Part shown: in pieces, positions 36,499 to 46,172 of the stretch
How the letters are laid out: each line of letters begins with the position of its first letter
Position numbering within the stretch: position 1 is the first letter of the stretch
Assembly: GCA_012269545.1 (NCBI GenBank)
Contig: JAAXKB010000040.1
Span: 109,818 to 173,817 of the forward strand
DNA from: Gammaproteobacteria bacterium
GTDB lineage: Bacteria > Pseudomonadota > Gammaproteobacteria > Pseudomonadales > Azotimanducaceae
Direction: 5' to 3'
DNA: 64,000 nucleotides
Notes under the pieces: model-generated
Database searches by the model: none
What the model was told of the DNA's origin: nothing
Seen by the model: the letters and a program-made list of their open reading frames with translations, nothing else
Program-made: the position numbers and the translations under genes

Positions 36499-37257
36499 CT
36501 ATCCAGTCGCCTCTTCGTTTTCTTTCAGTCCCAGCCAAGGCCGTAAATAAGCGACAGCCAAATAGATGGGCCCGGTGTCTAAGGCAGCGACCAGCAACTT
36601 AAAAACGTAACCTGATGCAATAAAGACCATCAGCTGAGGCCATATCGGTTCGTCAGCATTCACCGGCAGTGCTGCCGCATAAAAATGCGTCACCAAGATG
36701 ACTGCAGTGGTGTCAACAATTTGACTCACCATGGTAGAGGCGTTGTTACGCAGCCACAGATGCTTCCCGTTGGTTAGGCGTTTCCAGAAGTGAAACAATC
36801 GCACGTCACAGAGCTGAGCCGCCAAGTAGGCGATCATGGAGGCCGCCACAGCGCCAAACGCCAGCTCGCGGATCTCGAAAAACGTTGGCTCTCGGCCAGC
36901 CGCATCGATCAGTGGTTGGCCATTCGGGTCAAGATCAAAGCCGGGCAGCACACCACCCAACCAGAGCAGGAAAATCACCCAAGCATTCAGCAGCACGCCC
37001 ATCCACACCATGTCGCGCGCTTTTTTCTCGCCGTAAAGCTCGCTGATTAGGTCCGTGCATATGAAGGTGACCGGATAGGGCAGCACGCCGATGGCCACCA
37101 CCATGGGAATGGTGATGCCAAATACATCGAAGGACAGATCCAAAAACCGGCTGATACCCAAAATATTGAGCATCGCCAGGGTGCCAAGGAACATTCCGGA
37201 CAAAATCAGAAAGAGTCGCTGACGCCGTTTTTCATAGATTTCCGCGGTAACTGGCAT
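36499..37257 (-). CDS. queuosine precursor transporter (YhhQ/VUT family)
   Basis: 252 residues with six or more hydrophobic helices. PMVVAIGVLPYPVTFICTDLISELYGEKKARDMVW is the family signature of the former DUF165. YhhQ imports 7-deazaguanine-type queuosine precursors. AGGAAG eight bases before the ATG. The only other deazaguanine/pterin-like gene in the window is the PTPS-family protein, which is not a clear QueD. Function by homology only. Confidence 0.85.
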   Translation of the reverse strand: MPVTAEIYEKRRQRLFLILSGMFLGTLAMLNILGISRFLDLSFDVFGITIPMVVAIGVLPYPVTFICTDLISELYGEKKARDMVWMGVLLNAWVIFLLWLGGVLPGFDLDPNGQPLIDAAGREPTFFEIRELAFGAVAASMIAYLAAQLCDVRLFHFWKRLTNGKHLWLRNNASTMVSQIVDTTAVILVTHFYAAALPVNADEPIWPQLMVFIASGYVFKLLVAALDTGPIYLAVAYLRPWLGLKENEEATG

Positions 37258-37313
37258 GGTGCTTTCTTCCTAATGCAGACCGATCGGCGATCAGCCTTGC
37301 ATGGGTCTGGTGA

Positions 37314-38321
37314 CTATCGAGGGTTACTCAGCCACTGCTGGTTTACACAATTGTCCAAACCACCTGTATCCAAATATTTCAGGATCACTTCACCACCCTT
37401 GTAACGCATGTCGTGCACACTCTCTGGCGTATAAAACGCCGAGTGCGGTGTAATCAGCAAACGGTGATCAATCCATTCTTCGTCCGCGGCCCACGCCTTG
37501 ATCAGCGGATGATCTGGATTTGCTGGCTCTTCAGGTAACACGTCTAAACCCACTGCCTGCACATGATTTGCACGCAGTGCCTCATACAGACCGTCCAAAT
37601 CAATAATGGGCCCGCGCGCGGTGTTCACTAAAATCAGGCCCGGCTTAGAGTGAGAAAGTACCTCGGCGTTAATGAGCTTTTCTGTCGCCGCTGACAGTGG
37701 CAGATGCAGACTCACCACATCGCACTGGCCAAACAAATCCTGCAACGAATGCGCGCGGCGAATGCCCACTGCCAACTCCGCACCATTTTCGCGGTACGGG
37801 TCGTACATGACAACATCCATGCCAAAGGCTTTGGCGCGTAGCGCAGCGGCGGTACCGATACGACCCAGTCCCACCACACCAAAGGTGCATGCGGAGAGCC
37901 GTTTACCGAAGGGATTCAATGCAGGGCGCCATAAGCCTCGCGGGTCTTGCTTAAGCTCACGAGTGTGGAAAGTGATGCCCTTCATGAGCGACAACATTAG
38001 GGCCATGGCATGGTCGGCGACTTCCTGAGTACCGTAGTCAGGCACATTGCACAGAGGAATCCCCATTTCTGCCCAAGCCTTACCGTCGATGTTGTCGAAA
38101 CCTACCTTGGGCGTCACGAAAATTCTGCACTTGGTCATTTTCTGACGATATTCCTCGGGAATGTCGTTCACGCTCACCACGGCGTCACAGTTCGCCCACT
38201 GCTCGTCAGTGACTTCGGTGTACCGCTCGCAAAACTCCGCGCTGTGTCCGGCCACGCTGGATTCTTCAATATGACGTCCGTCTGGCCAGCGCATGGCAGG
38301 CCACAAAATTCGATAGCTCAT
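37314..38321 (-). CDS. D-2-hydroxyacid dehydrogenase (NAD-dependent)
   Basis: 335 residues. NAD site GVVGLGRIGTAAALRAKAFGMDVVMYDPY (about 160-190), catalytic Arg in VNTARGPIIDLDGL, the conserved Glu in VGLDVLPEEP, and His in LITPHSAFYT. CtBP/phosphoglycerate dehydrogenase-like family reducing a 2-oxoacid to a D-hydroxyacid. GGGGAAAAA before ATG gives an adequate ribosome site. Substrate unknown. Confidence 0.9.
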   Translation of the reverse strand: MSYRILWPAMRWPDGRHIEESSVAGHSAEFCERYTEVTDEQWANCDAVVSVNDIPEEYRQKMTKCRIFVTPKVGFDNIDGKAWAEMGIPLCNVPDYGTQEVADHAMALMLSLMKGITFHTRELKQDPRGLWRPALNPFGKRLSACTFGVVGLGRIGTAAALRAKAFGMDVVMYDPYRENGAELAVGIRRAHSLQDLFGQCDVVSLHLPLSAATEKLINAEVLSHSKPGLILVNTARGPIIDLDGLYEALRANHVQAVGLDVLPEEPANPDHPLIKAWAADEEWIDHRLLITPHSAFYTPESVHDMRYKGGEVILKYLDTGGLDNCVNQQWLSNPR

Positions 38322-38400
38322 TTTTTCCCCTCAGATGTGTTCGTCCTAAAACGAAGTTCTCGATCTTACGTTTTCAACAGTCGTTTTTCGATGCCGCTTT

Positions 38401-39336
38401 TCAACTACTGACCGCCAAGGTTTCCGCAAGCAGAGTAACGCTGGCCCGCAGCTGTGATTCAGGCAATCCCGACAAACGCAGGCGGGTCGCCACCATATGG
38501 GTCATACCCAGCGTTTCCTGATAACGCTGAATGCCATCTCGCACGAAGGATGGATCACCAATAAGTGTCCAATCCTCCAGACCCTCATCGGCCTGCAGCC
38601 GTGAATTTTCTGTCTCACTTTCCACCCGTTTGCGCAGTTCGGCAACTTCGGTGGTGTTGTTACTCACATAAACCGTGCGCATCACCGGAACAATATCTGC
38701 AGGCGACACCCCTTCCTCGACGGAAGCTTGCCGGTGCTCGGCGTAGTTTGCAGCTAAGGTCTGTATACCCTCCATGGGCGAGGACAAATAGGGCAGTCCC
38801 ATACGACCGGCTTGGGCAAGCGCCTTTGGACCAAAAGCCGCCACCCAAATGGGTGGGTAAGGCTGTTGCACTGGCCTTGGGAATACTTGCACCGCATTAT
38901 CGGGATTTCCATCGAGAGAAATTGCTTCGCCTTGCCAAGCCCTTTGCATCAAGTCCAACGTCCAGGCAAAGATCCGGCGCTTTTCTGCTACCGGCACATG
39001 GAAAGCTCGCAGCATTTCAGGTGCGTATCCCCGACCAACACCAAGCAGCACGCGTCCGCCGCTGAGTTGATCCAGCACAGCCACTTGTTCAGCAGCCTGC
39101 AGCGGATTACGCAGGGTCAAAAGATAAGACGTTGTCGCAAGCTGAATGCGTTGCGTCGTGGCAGCCGCGCTGGCCAATAACATTAATGGATCAGGCAGCG
39201 CGCCCTCGCCAAAGTGATTTTCTGGTAGCCAAAACGACTGATAGCCATGATCTTCCGCGTAGGCTGCCTGCTCGCCGATCCCGACGGCAGAGGGCGGGCT
39301 GAGCTGCCAGGGTGTGACGCCTAAGTGCAGGGTCAC
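38401..39336 (-). CDS. LLM-class flavin-dependent oxidoreductase
   Basis: 311 residues of the luciferase-like monooxygenase fold: SFWLPENHF, QLATTSYLLTLRNPLQAAEQVAVLDQLSGGRVLLGVGRGY (about 60-100) and PYPPIWVAAFGPKALAQAGRMGLPYL. Uses FMN or F420 with a reductase. GTG start at 39336 overlaps the preceding stop (GTGA), so it is coupled to the secreted protein gene upstream on the minus strand. Substrate unknown. Confidence 0.88.
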   Translation of the reverse strand: MTLHLGVTPWQLSPPSAVGIGEQAAYAEDHGYQSFWLPENHFGEGALPDPLMLLASAAATTQRIQLATTSYLLTLRNPLQAAEQVAVLDQLSGGRVLLGVGRGYAPEMLRAFHVPVAEKRRIFAWTLDLMQRAWQGEAISLDGNPDNAVQVFPRPVQQPYPPIWVAAFGPKALAQAGRMGLPYLSSPMEGIQTLAANYAEHRQASVEEGVSPADIVPVMRTVYVSNNTTEVAELRKRVESETENSRLQADEGLEDWTLIGDPSFVRDGIQRYQETLGMTHMVATRLRLSGLPESQLRASVTLLAETLAVSS

Positions 39337-40289
39337 TGCTGTAGCTGCCGTTGTACAAGCAGCATCGCTATCATAGACGCAGAAACAGCCTCTCTGTGCC
39401 GCTCAAAAGCAAATTCTTGGTAAAGCGGATCATCCTTCAACAACAAACAGCGCATCTTGGGATCTTCCTCGGTGCCACATCGAAACTCCACGCGATTGCC
39501 AAACTCGTTGCCCGCCACACCATATTCGCCAAACGCCCTGCCGGGATCTTTCGCCGAAGGCCGCCAAAATGATGTCCAACTTGCAGGCAAACCCACAATC
39601 TCGCTGTTAACAGCTGCCATAGTATTTCGCGCAGTTTGGCCAAGCAGGATGGTTAAACTCAACTGTTTATCTTTGCCGTCAAAGTGACTTAACTTTTCTG
39701 CAACCTCTTGGCACAGACCCCCGATCTCCTTTTCTAATCGAGATTCGTCTATTGAATATCGGTCAAATCGATCGTGCAGCGAAAACGCCCACCAGCGACC
39801 GGTGAACACCGGAACAACCCGTGAGGGTGTGGATACGTCCTGCAAAAAGCTCAGCACTTCACCGAATCCCTCAAGTCGATCCCGTTTCTCGGACGCATTC
39901 AACAATTGATCGCTTATTGCCACGAATCGTGAGTTGAAGCGCGTGTCGAACATACCTAGGACCGCATCGTTAGGCTCACCGGACACGTCAAAATAATTCC
40001 ACCGAAACATGCGAGCAAAAAAATTACTCTTCGATCTTGCGACGTTGGCCCGCACCACATAACGCATATCCAGCGCAGACAGCCTGCCAAGCGATCCGGG
40101 CATCGCCGGTACCCTCTCGGCAGGCTGTGAATCTTGTGCCTGCGACCAAATGGCATCACAACGACTGACCTGCTTGGCTGCCAAGAAGGTCAGTTGCTGA
40201 TGCAACTCCCCCGGGTAGGCTTGAACTGCGCCGCTAGCCAGCAACGATACAAAAAGGAGGCAGTTCCTCCAGCGCATACACTTTTTCAT
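39333..40289 (-). CDS. secreted protein, possibly zinc-dependent phospholipase C/P1 nuclease-like
   Basis: About 318 residues from ATG 40289. Signal peptide (MKKCMRWRNCLLFVSLLASG, ending AVQA). The mature part has GELHQQLTFLAAKQV, FLQDVSTPSRVVPVF and FSLHDRFDRY, spaced like the metal motifs of bacterial phospholipase C and S1/P1 nucleases, though PSR stands where a His is usual. I call the fold tentatively. It begins inside the end of folK (56-base overlap) and ends in a 4-base overlap with the LLM gene. ATGs at 40277 and the TTG at 40298 are alternative starts. Confidence 0.6.
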   Translation of the reverse strand: MKKCMRWRNCLLFVSLLASGAVQAYPGELHQQLTFLAAKQVSRCDAIWSQAQDSQPAERVPAMPGSLGRLSALDMRYVVRANVARSKSNFFARMFRWNYFDVSGEPNDAVLGMFDTRFNSRFVAISDQLLNASEKRDRLEGFGEVLSFLQDVSTPSRVVPVFTGRWWAFSLHDRFDRYSIDESRLEKEIGGLCQEVAEKLSHFDGKDKQLSLTILLGQTARNTMAAVNSEIVGLPASWTSFWRPSAKDPGRAFGEYGVAGNEFGNRVEFRCGTEEDPKMRCLLLKDDPLYQEFAFERHREAVSASMIAMLLVQRQLQQ

Positions 40290-40755
40290 CGGTTTCAAGC
40301 TCGCTTAAGAGCCGGGAAATGGACAGATCCTTTCCGGGCCAAATTGTATCTGGTAGCAATTGAGCCGCCGGTTTTAGCACGAACAACCGGTCGACTGCGC
40401 GCGGGTGCGGCAAGGTAAACGCCTCGGTATTTCGCGTCTGCTGATCGAACAAGAGTAAGTCTAAATCAAGTTCTCGTGGCGCATTGCGTTGATATTTTTC
40501 CGCTCGACCGAATCTCTGCTCAAGACTCTTCAGCTGGGCTAAAAGTACCTCCGGCTGAAGATCTGTGACCGCATCAAACGCCACCGCCGCGTTTACAAAA
40601 TCACCAGATCCCGGGGGGCAATTCACCGGCGACGTTCGAAATAACTGGGAGCTGCACAACGTGTCTGGTTGAGCAAAGGGAACCAGCGCGTGGATAGCTG
40701 CCACAACGATTTCCGTCGATTCTCCCTGATTTGAACCCAGACCCACTAACACCAT
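40234..40755 (-). CDS. folK: 2-amino-4-hydroxy-6-hydroxymethyldihydropteridine pyrophosphokinase FolK
   Basis: 173 residues from ATG 40755; a TTG at 40770 is the alternative. MVLVGLGSNQGES begins the HPPK fold; RFGRAEKYQRNAPRELDLDLLLFD contains the Mg2+-binding DLD pair, followed by LPHPRAVDRLFVLKPAAQLLPD. It pyrophosphorylates 6-hydroxymethyl-7,8-dihydropterin in folate synthesis. The window also holds an EX2HGH-type PTPS-like gene, which could make this substrate. Overlaps the secreted-protein gene. Confidence 0.95.
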   Translation of the reverse strand: MVLVGLGSNQGESTEIVVAAIHALVPFAQPDTLCSSQLFRTSPVNCPPGSGDFVNAAVAFDAVTDLQPEVLLAQLKSLEQRFGRAEKYQRNAPRELDLDLLLFDQQTRNTEAFTLPHPRAVDRLFVLKPAAQLLPDTIWPGKDLSISRLLSELETDEKVYALEELPPFCIVAG

Positions 40756-40908
40756 GTCTATCGCACCCAAATTGCATACGTCACCCTTCGACGTCCGACA
40801 ATGTTATCACCGAGTGTGCGTTATGGCTTTTATCGTCGCCGCAATCCGCAGCGGCCGTTTGAGCTCTTACGCCCTTTGACCGCTGCGGCGCAACGTTTCA
40901 CTTGCCGC

Positions 40909-42375
40909 TCAGCGGATTACCACATAGTAGAAACGCCCGTTGCGAAAGATTCGCAGCAACAACTGCCTTGCATCACGACGCACAGCCTCTCGCAGGCCCG
41001 CAATATCCTCGATCACGACGCGATTGGCCGCGACGATCACGTCACCCGTGCGCAATCCGAAACTGTATGCCGGGCTGCGCCGGTCTATTTCTGCTACTAC
41101 CACGCCCGCGCCGGGCAGGAGTTCACCGTCTTCGCGCAGATTCTGCAACTGCACACCCCGCAGCCTCGGCGCCAGACTTTTACCCGCGATAGCCTGTTGC
41201 TGGTCCGCGACAATTCGCATCATAGTTTGACGTTTTTCCCCCTGCCTGACGTAACGCACATCCACTTCATCGCCGATAAACATGACCGCTGTCTGGGCCG
41301 AAAAATCTGCCACGTTCACAATCGAGTTACCGCGCATTTGAGTGATGACGTCTCCAGGCTCCAACCCAGCTTGTTCTGCCGAGCTCCCACCTTGCACATC
41401 CACCACCACCACGCCCTGCGGAACCCCTTCACCAGAAATTACGCCAAAAGCCTTGGCTAACTCTCGATTCAAAGGCTGCACGATGGCCCCTACAAAGCCA
41501 CGATTGATCTCGCCCTTTGCTATGAGTTGAGCAGCAACGGCGCTAACCATGTTGGCAGGAATAGCGAAGCCAATCCCAATGTTGCCGCCAGACGGTGCAA
41601 AGATTGCTGTGTTGATACCCACCAAACGGCCATGCAAATCTACTAATGCACCGCCAGAGTTACCCGGGTTAATGGAAGCATCGGTTTGAATAAAGTCCTC
41701 GTACCCTTCGATGCCCAGTCCACTGCGACCCAAGGCACTGATGATTCCCGACGTAACCGTTTGGTTCAGGCCAAACGGGTTACCGATCGCCACAACAAAA
41801 TCACCGACCCGCAGCCTAGCGCTGTCTGCATAGTCGATGTCGATCAGATCTTCAGCAGGCACCTGCAATAACGCCAGGTCCACTTCCGGGTCAATTCCAA
41901 TAAGCGTCGCTTCCAGCGTTCTACCGTCCGATACGCCGATGCTGATTTCGTCGGCATTCTTCACGACGTGGGCATTGGTAACGATGTAGCCCGCTGCCGC
42001 ATCGATGACCACACCCGAGCCCGCGCTTTGCGTGCGGCGATAGCGCTGGCGACTTTTTGGCACGTTGAAAAAACGGCGGAAGAATGGGTCTTCTAACAAT
42101 CGATTGCTCTCTCGTACCACTGATCGCGTGGCGATATTGACCACCGCAGGGTTCACACGTTCGAGCATATCCGCCAGACTGGGTAAGGGCTGCGGGCTGC
42201 CGTCTGGATCTGACGAGGGTATATCTTGGGGAAATGCCACCGGCGTCAACTGGTTCGTCCCATCAGCAAATGCGCCTTGCCCTATGGCAGCACCGCCAAT
42301 ATACAGGCCAATCGAAAGCACAATGACCTTCAGGACCAGACGGTCTCTGAGTGATGGAGAACATCGTGACCGCAA
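40909..42375 (-). CDS. degQ: DegQ/HtrA-type periplasmic serine protease
   Basis: 488 residues from TTG 42375, which has AGGAGG five bases upstream. N-terminal signal/anchor (about 13-35), trypsin-like domain with the triad H136 (TNAHVV), D166 (VDLALL) and S240 (GNSGGAL), then two PDZ domains (about 275-365 and 395-485). It digests or refolds misfolded envelope proteins. The acidic spacer 44-66 differs from E. coli DegQ. The shorter variable LA loop resembles DegQ rather than DegP. Confidence 0.93.
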   Translation of the reverse strand: MRSRCSPSLRDRLVLKVIVLSIGLYIGGAAIGQGAFADGTNQLTPVAFPQDIPSSDPDGSPQPLPSLADMLERVNPAVVNIATRSVVRESNRLLEDPFFRRFFNVPKSRQRYRRTQSAGSGVVIDAAAGYIVTNAHVVKNADEISIGVSDGRTLEATLIGIDPEVDLALLQVPAEDLIDIDYADSARLRVGDFVVAIGNPFGLNQTVTSGIISALGRSGLGIEGYEDFIQTDASINPGNSGGALVDLHGRLVGINTAIFAPSGGNIGIGFAIPANMVSAVAAQLIAKGEINRGFVGAIVQPLNRELAKAFGVISGEGVPQGVVVVDVQGGSSAEQAGLEPGDVITQMRGNSIVNVADFSAQTAVMFIGDEVDVRYVRQGEKRQTMMRIVADQQQAIAGKSLAPRLRGVQLQNLREDGELLPGAGVVVAEIDRRSPAYSFGLRTGDVIVAANRVVIEDIAGLREAVRRDARQLLLRIFRNGRFYYVVIR

Positions 42376-42380
42376 GCAAA

Positions 42381-42386
42381 CCTCCT
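42381..42386 (-). promoter_or_regulatory. Shine-Dalgarno site fixing the degQ TTG start
   Basis: Perfect AGGAGG on the minus strand, five bases before the TTG at 42375; no ATG start is placed to use it. Confidence 0.8.
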
Positions 42387-43650
42387 AATCTATCGTTGAG
42401 TTTAGCTGTTCCGGAGTTACATCCCGATAAGCCATCAATTGGGGGCCTGCACTGGCAACTAACACGACAGTCAGCGCGATAACAGAGGAGACCACCCCAG
42501 CTAAGTAGGAGTAAACATACGTGGTTCCCCCCATCGCATCAAAAATCAAACCCATACCATAGGGCCCGAATGCCAACCCCAAGACACTGACAGCATTCGC
42601 TCGGGCAAAGACCCGCGCGTAGATACCCGAAGGATAAACCTCGGCCAGCCATAGCGGCTGTGCCATCAAGAGATTTCCGACACTCAGTCCAAACAAGCCG
42701 GCGGCCACAACCGCTAGGGTCCCGCTGGACGCAAATGCGATGCAGGTCAGTCCTAACGCCTGCAAACTCAGGTTTCCAAGGGCGAACCCGCGGATGGGAA
42801 TACGGGTTACTAACCACCCACCGAAAAATCGTCCGCTGATGCTGCAGATCGACAACGCTTGAACCGCATAGGCTGCGGTTTGAAAATCGGCAATTTGCGT
42901 TACGCGGCTGTATAGGTGAGCGATGCCGCCAACTTGAGCGGCCATGATCAAAACATAGGCCGACGCCATCAGCACATAAAAACGACTGCCGACCGCCGAC
43001 TTCAGCAACGCGGTATTGTTTTGAGTCGCCTCGGCGCTGGCTTGCGTCTGAGAACCGGGAGCCTGACGCATCAGCAAGGCTAACGGCAGGATGAACGCAA
43101 CCAACAGCAAACCCAGCACGGGCATGGTGTCGGACACACCTAGCGTACCCATGAGGTGAGCGGAAATGGGGGTAAGCACAACGCCACCCAAGGACAATCC
43201 CGTCGAAGCGATTGCCAGCGCCATGGATCGCTGCGGACCCGGGAACCACTGGGTAATTATCGTCGTACAAATCACCACGGAGATGCCGGCATTGCCGATG
43301 CCAAACAGCGCGAAGAGCGCGTAAAGGTGCCAGACCTCGGAGGCAAGGCCCACAGCACTCAGGGCAGCACCAGATATCAGCGCTCCGGCGATCATAACAG
43401 TGCGCACTTGATAGCGATTAAGCATCGCAGCGACGTACAGACCTGCAATACCACCCACAACAAAGAAAAGGCTTACCGCAAACGAAATATGGCCAACTGG
43501 CGCAGCGAGCTCTGCTGATAAGCGATTGATGTAGACCGACATGTTGTAGAAGCCCAAACCAGAGCTGACCGTTTGCACCAACATCATGGCGCCAACAATC
43601 ACCCAGCCATAGCGATCAACATTCGATGGCAATGGGGTAGATCGATTCAT
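42385..43650 (-). CDS. MFS transporter
   Basis: About 421 residues with 12 hydrophobic helices, starting at ATG 43650 (MNRSTPL); an upstream TTG at 43662 is possible. VVGGIAGLYVAAMLNRYQVRTVMIAG is the N-terminal MFS A-motif area and FGIGNAGISVVICTTIITQWF the TM5 region, like monocarboxylate/OFA-type carriers. Its 3' end comes just before the degQ promoter region and overlaps its SD by a base. Substrate unknown. Confidence 0.83.
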   Translation of the reverse strand: MNRSTPLPSNVDRYGWVIVGAMMLVQTVSSGLGFYNMSVYINRLSAELAAPVGHISFAVSLFFVVGGIAGLYVAAMLNRYQVRTVMIAGALISGAALSAVGLASEVWHLYALFALFGIGNAGISVVICTTIITQWFPGPQRSMALAIASTGLSLGGVVLTPISAHLMGTLGVSDTMPVLGLLLVAFILPLALLMRQAPGSQTQASAEATQNNTALLKSAVGSRFYVLMASAYVLIMAAQVGGIAHLYSRVTQIADFQTAAYAVQALSICSISGRFFGGWLVTRIPIRGFALGNLSLQALGLTCIAFASSGTLAVVAAGLFGLSVGNLLMAQPLWLAEVYPSGIYARVFARANAVSVLGLAFGPYGMGLIFDAMGGTTYVYSYLAGVVSSVIALTVVLVASAGPQLMAYRDVTPEQLNSTID

Positions 43651-43800
43651 ATGTCCGTCCAATTCACTTCAGCCTCTCTTGAGAGCCTGATACATCGCGG
43701 CGCGCTCCACTATAGAATCCGCCAGTCTAAACGTCTATGTTTGACCGTTGACCACGCACCCCGATCGTGCCGCGATTCAGAAAAAACCCAAGGAATTAAA

Positions 43801-44568
43801 GTGGAACTCAAAGACAAAATCATCGTCGTGACCGGCGGCGCCAGCGGCATTGGCCGCGAGATGTGCCGACGTTTTACCCGTGAGGGCGCAACAAAAGTCA
43901 TCGTGGCAGACCTCAACGGCGAGGGCGCGAAAGCGGTGGCAGACGAGATCGGCAGCGTTGGCCACGCAGTCGATGTACGCAACGAACAGGACATCATCAA
44001 CCTGATCGAAGACACCGAAGGTCAATTTGGGCCCATTGATCTGTTTTGCTCCAATGCAGGAATCGGCATTGGCAGAGACGTCTCTGACTCCGATGAGGTG
44101 TGGCAAGCCATTTGGGAGGTCAACACCATGTCCCATGTCTGGGCCGCAAGACACTTGGTGCCTCGCATGATCGCCCGCGGTGGCGGGTACTTGCTCAATA
44201 CCGCATCCGCCGCCGGTCTCCTCAGCCAAATTGGTTCGGCAACCTATGCCGTCACCAAACACGCCGCCGTCGCCTTGGCAGAGTGGCTATCCATAACCTA
44301 TGGCGACCAGGGTATTAAGGTGTCGGTGCTGTGTCCTCAGGCCGTCCGAACTGCGATGACCGCCCGCGGCCCGGGAGTCGCGGGTGTCGATGGTATGATC
44401 GAGCCTGAAGAGGCTGTCAGTGCAGTGGTTGAAGCCCTGCGCGAGGAGCGTTTTTTGGTGCTACCGCACCCAGAGGTTGCCGAATACATGCAGCGTAAAA
44501 CCGCTGATTACGACCGTTGGCTCAAAGGCATGCGGCGGTTACAGGGCTTGTACACAAACGCAGAGTGA
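43801..44568 (+). CDS. short-chain dehydrogenase/reductase
   Basis: 255 residues from GTG 43801, AAGGA upstream. TGGASGIGREMCRRF at the N-terminus, NAGIG in place of NNAG, Ser in LLNTASAAGLL and YAVTK. The C-terminal EERFLVLPHPEVAEYMQRKTADYDRWLKGM tail extends beyond a minimal SDR and is common in SDRs near acyl-CoA metabolism genes. The long frame to 43573 is not supported. Divergent from the MFS gene, convergent with coaX. Confidence 0.87.
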   Translation: MELKDKIIVVTGGASGIGREMCRRFTREGATKVIVADLNGEGAKAVADEIGSVGHAVDVRNEQDIINLIEDTEGQFGPIDLFCSNAGIGIGRDVSDSDEVWQAIWEVNTMSHVWAARHLVPRMIARGGGYLLNTASAAGLLSQIGSATYAVTKHAAVALAEWLSITYGDQGIKVSVLCPQAVRTAMTARGPGVAGVDGMIEPEEAVSAVVEALREERFLVLPHPEVAEYMQRKTADYDRWLKGMRRLQGLYTNAE

Positions 44569-44586
44569 GGATCCAGACGGACGCGC

Positions 44587-45369
44587 TTAAACGTCGATAT
44601 AGCCGTTCAACCTGAGCGCTTCGATCAGACCCACGAGGATCAGGTCCGACACCACGTGATCGAAAAGATCCTCGCGGTGAAACAGATTGGAGAACCCGCC
44701 GGTAGCGATTACCAAGGCAGATTCGTCACCAAACGCCTCGGCGCTGATGCGCGAGACCAGCTCGCGCACCATACCCACATTGCTCCAATAGAGACCGCTT
44801 TGAATACTCTCTATCGTGGTCTTACCCAGAGCCGTTCTGGTCGGCTTAATCTCGACCGAAGGAAGTTTGGCGGTTTTGGCCTCCAGAGCTTCCATGGCTA
44901 ATCGAATGCCAGGCATGATATTGCCCCCAAGGAAAACTCGATCCTTGGTGATCGCACACACCGTGGTGGCTGTACCGAAGTCGACTACAATCAAATTCCT
45001 GTCGGGAAAAAGTTTTATCGCACCCATGGCATCAGCAATGCGGTCACTGCCGACTTCCTTCGGATCTTTGTAGGCGATTTTTAACCCGGTTTTCAGACCC
45101 GGGCGCAAAATCATGGGCTCGATAGCGAAGTACTTTTGGCAGCAGGAGCGCAATGTGTAATTCAATTCCGGCACCACCGAGGAGATAGCGACGACATTTA
45201 CCGCTTCAGGATCGACGCCGTTTTCCCGCAGCGCGCCGCGCAAAAACACACCTATTTCATCCGACGTACCGCGGCCAGTCGAGGCGTATCGAAATTGACT
45301 GACCAGTTCGTCTCCTTCAAATACGCCGCAGAAAATCTGACTGTTACCGACGTCGAGTACCAAGATCAT
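44587..45369 (-). CDS. coaX: type III pantothenate kinase
   Basis: 260 residues, ASKHA fold: LDVGNSQIFCGVF at the N-terminus, DFGTATTVCAITKD (about 130), GGNIMPGIRLAMEAL. It phosphorylates pantothenate, first step from vitamin B5 to coenzyme A. Its ATG overlaps the panC stop (ATGA) and AAGGAAG lies seven bases upstream. Third gene of the panB-panC-coaX operon. Confidence 0.95.
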   Translation of the reverse strand: MILVLDVGNSQIFCGVFEGDELVSQFRYASTGRGTSDEIGVFLRGALRENGVDPEAVNVVAISSVVPELNYTLRSCCQKYFAIEPMILRPGLKTGLKIAYKDPKEVGSDRIADAMGAIKLFPDRNLIVVDFGTATTVCAITKDRVFLGGNIMPGIRLAMEALEAKTAKLPSVEIKPTRTALGKTTIESIQSGLYWSNVGMVRELVSRISAEAFGDESALVIATGGFSNLFHREDLFDHVVSDLILVGLIEALRLNGYIDV

Positions 45370-46172
45370 GTGTTTACTTCCTTCATCTTGCTCTCCTGTA
45401 GAGACGCTTCCACAGGTACGTTATCGATCAACCGTATCGCGTCAGAGCCATCGCCGAGGACTACTGCGCCACACCGGCGTTGGCCTAGGGTCGACACATA
45501 GGCAACCTGCATACCTGCCGCCTGAAGACTAAGGCGAGCCTGATCATCAGATTTCGCCTCTGCAAGCAAACGGTTGAATCGACCTGCCAAAAGACGACTT
45601 TCCGCGTCTAGCCGGCGATTGCGTGAGGACATCGCGAGGCCGTCGGCTTCCCTGACGATGTCACAACCAACGATTTCCGTCGGCAGAAAGAAAGTCGCGC
45701 ACATATCTCGCACTAGCATGTATTGCTGATAGTCCTTGAGACCAAAGTACGCCCGATTAGCCCGCACAAGATTCAAGAGTTTCATTACGACGGTGAGTAC
45801 ACCTGTGAAGTGCCCGGGCCTGTCAGTGCCGCACAGCTGATTCGAGAATTCATTCTCAGTAACCTGATAGCGGAACTTATCGGTATACATTTGCTCGTAT
45901 TCAGGGAGCAAGACCACATCAACTCCGGCAGCTTCAGCATGGGCTAAGTCGTCTTCCAGCGTACTGGGGTATTTCGCGAAATCGTTCGGGTCATTGAACT
46001 GCGTGGCATTAACGTAAATCGACATGACTGTCACATCGTTGTCTGCCGCACTGGCCTGTAACAGTGATAGGTGGCCTCGGTGTAAGGCGCCCATGGTTGG
46101 CACAAAACCGATGCGCCCGGTCAGATCGGTCCGCAGCTCGCGCCACTGGGCCATGCAGCGGAAGATTTTCAC
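45366..46172 (-). CDS. panC: pantothenate synthetase
   Basis: 268 residues from the GTG at 46172, with GAGG upstream; the frame up to 46190 is longer but not needed. FVPTMGALHRGHLSLL gives the HIGH-type ATP motif, FGLKDYQQYMLVRDM the pantoate/ATP region, and MSSRNRRLD the KMSKS-like loop. Joins pantoate and beta-alanine. The GTG shares bases with the panB TGA (GTGA). Confidence 0.95.
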   Translation of the reverse strand: MKIFRCMAQWRELRTDLTGRIGFVPTMGALHRGHLSLLQASAADNDVTVMSIYVNATQFNDPNDFAKYPSTLEDDLAHAEAAGVDVVLLPEYEQMYTDKFRYQVTENEFSNQLCGTDRPGHFTGVLTVVMKLLNLVRANRAYFGLKDYQQYMLVRDMCATFFLPTEIVGCDIVREADGLAMSSRNRRLDAESRLLAGRFNRLLAEAKSDDQARLSLQAAGMQVAYVSTLGQRRCGAVVLGDGSDAIRLIDNVPVEASLQESKMKEVNT

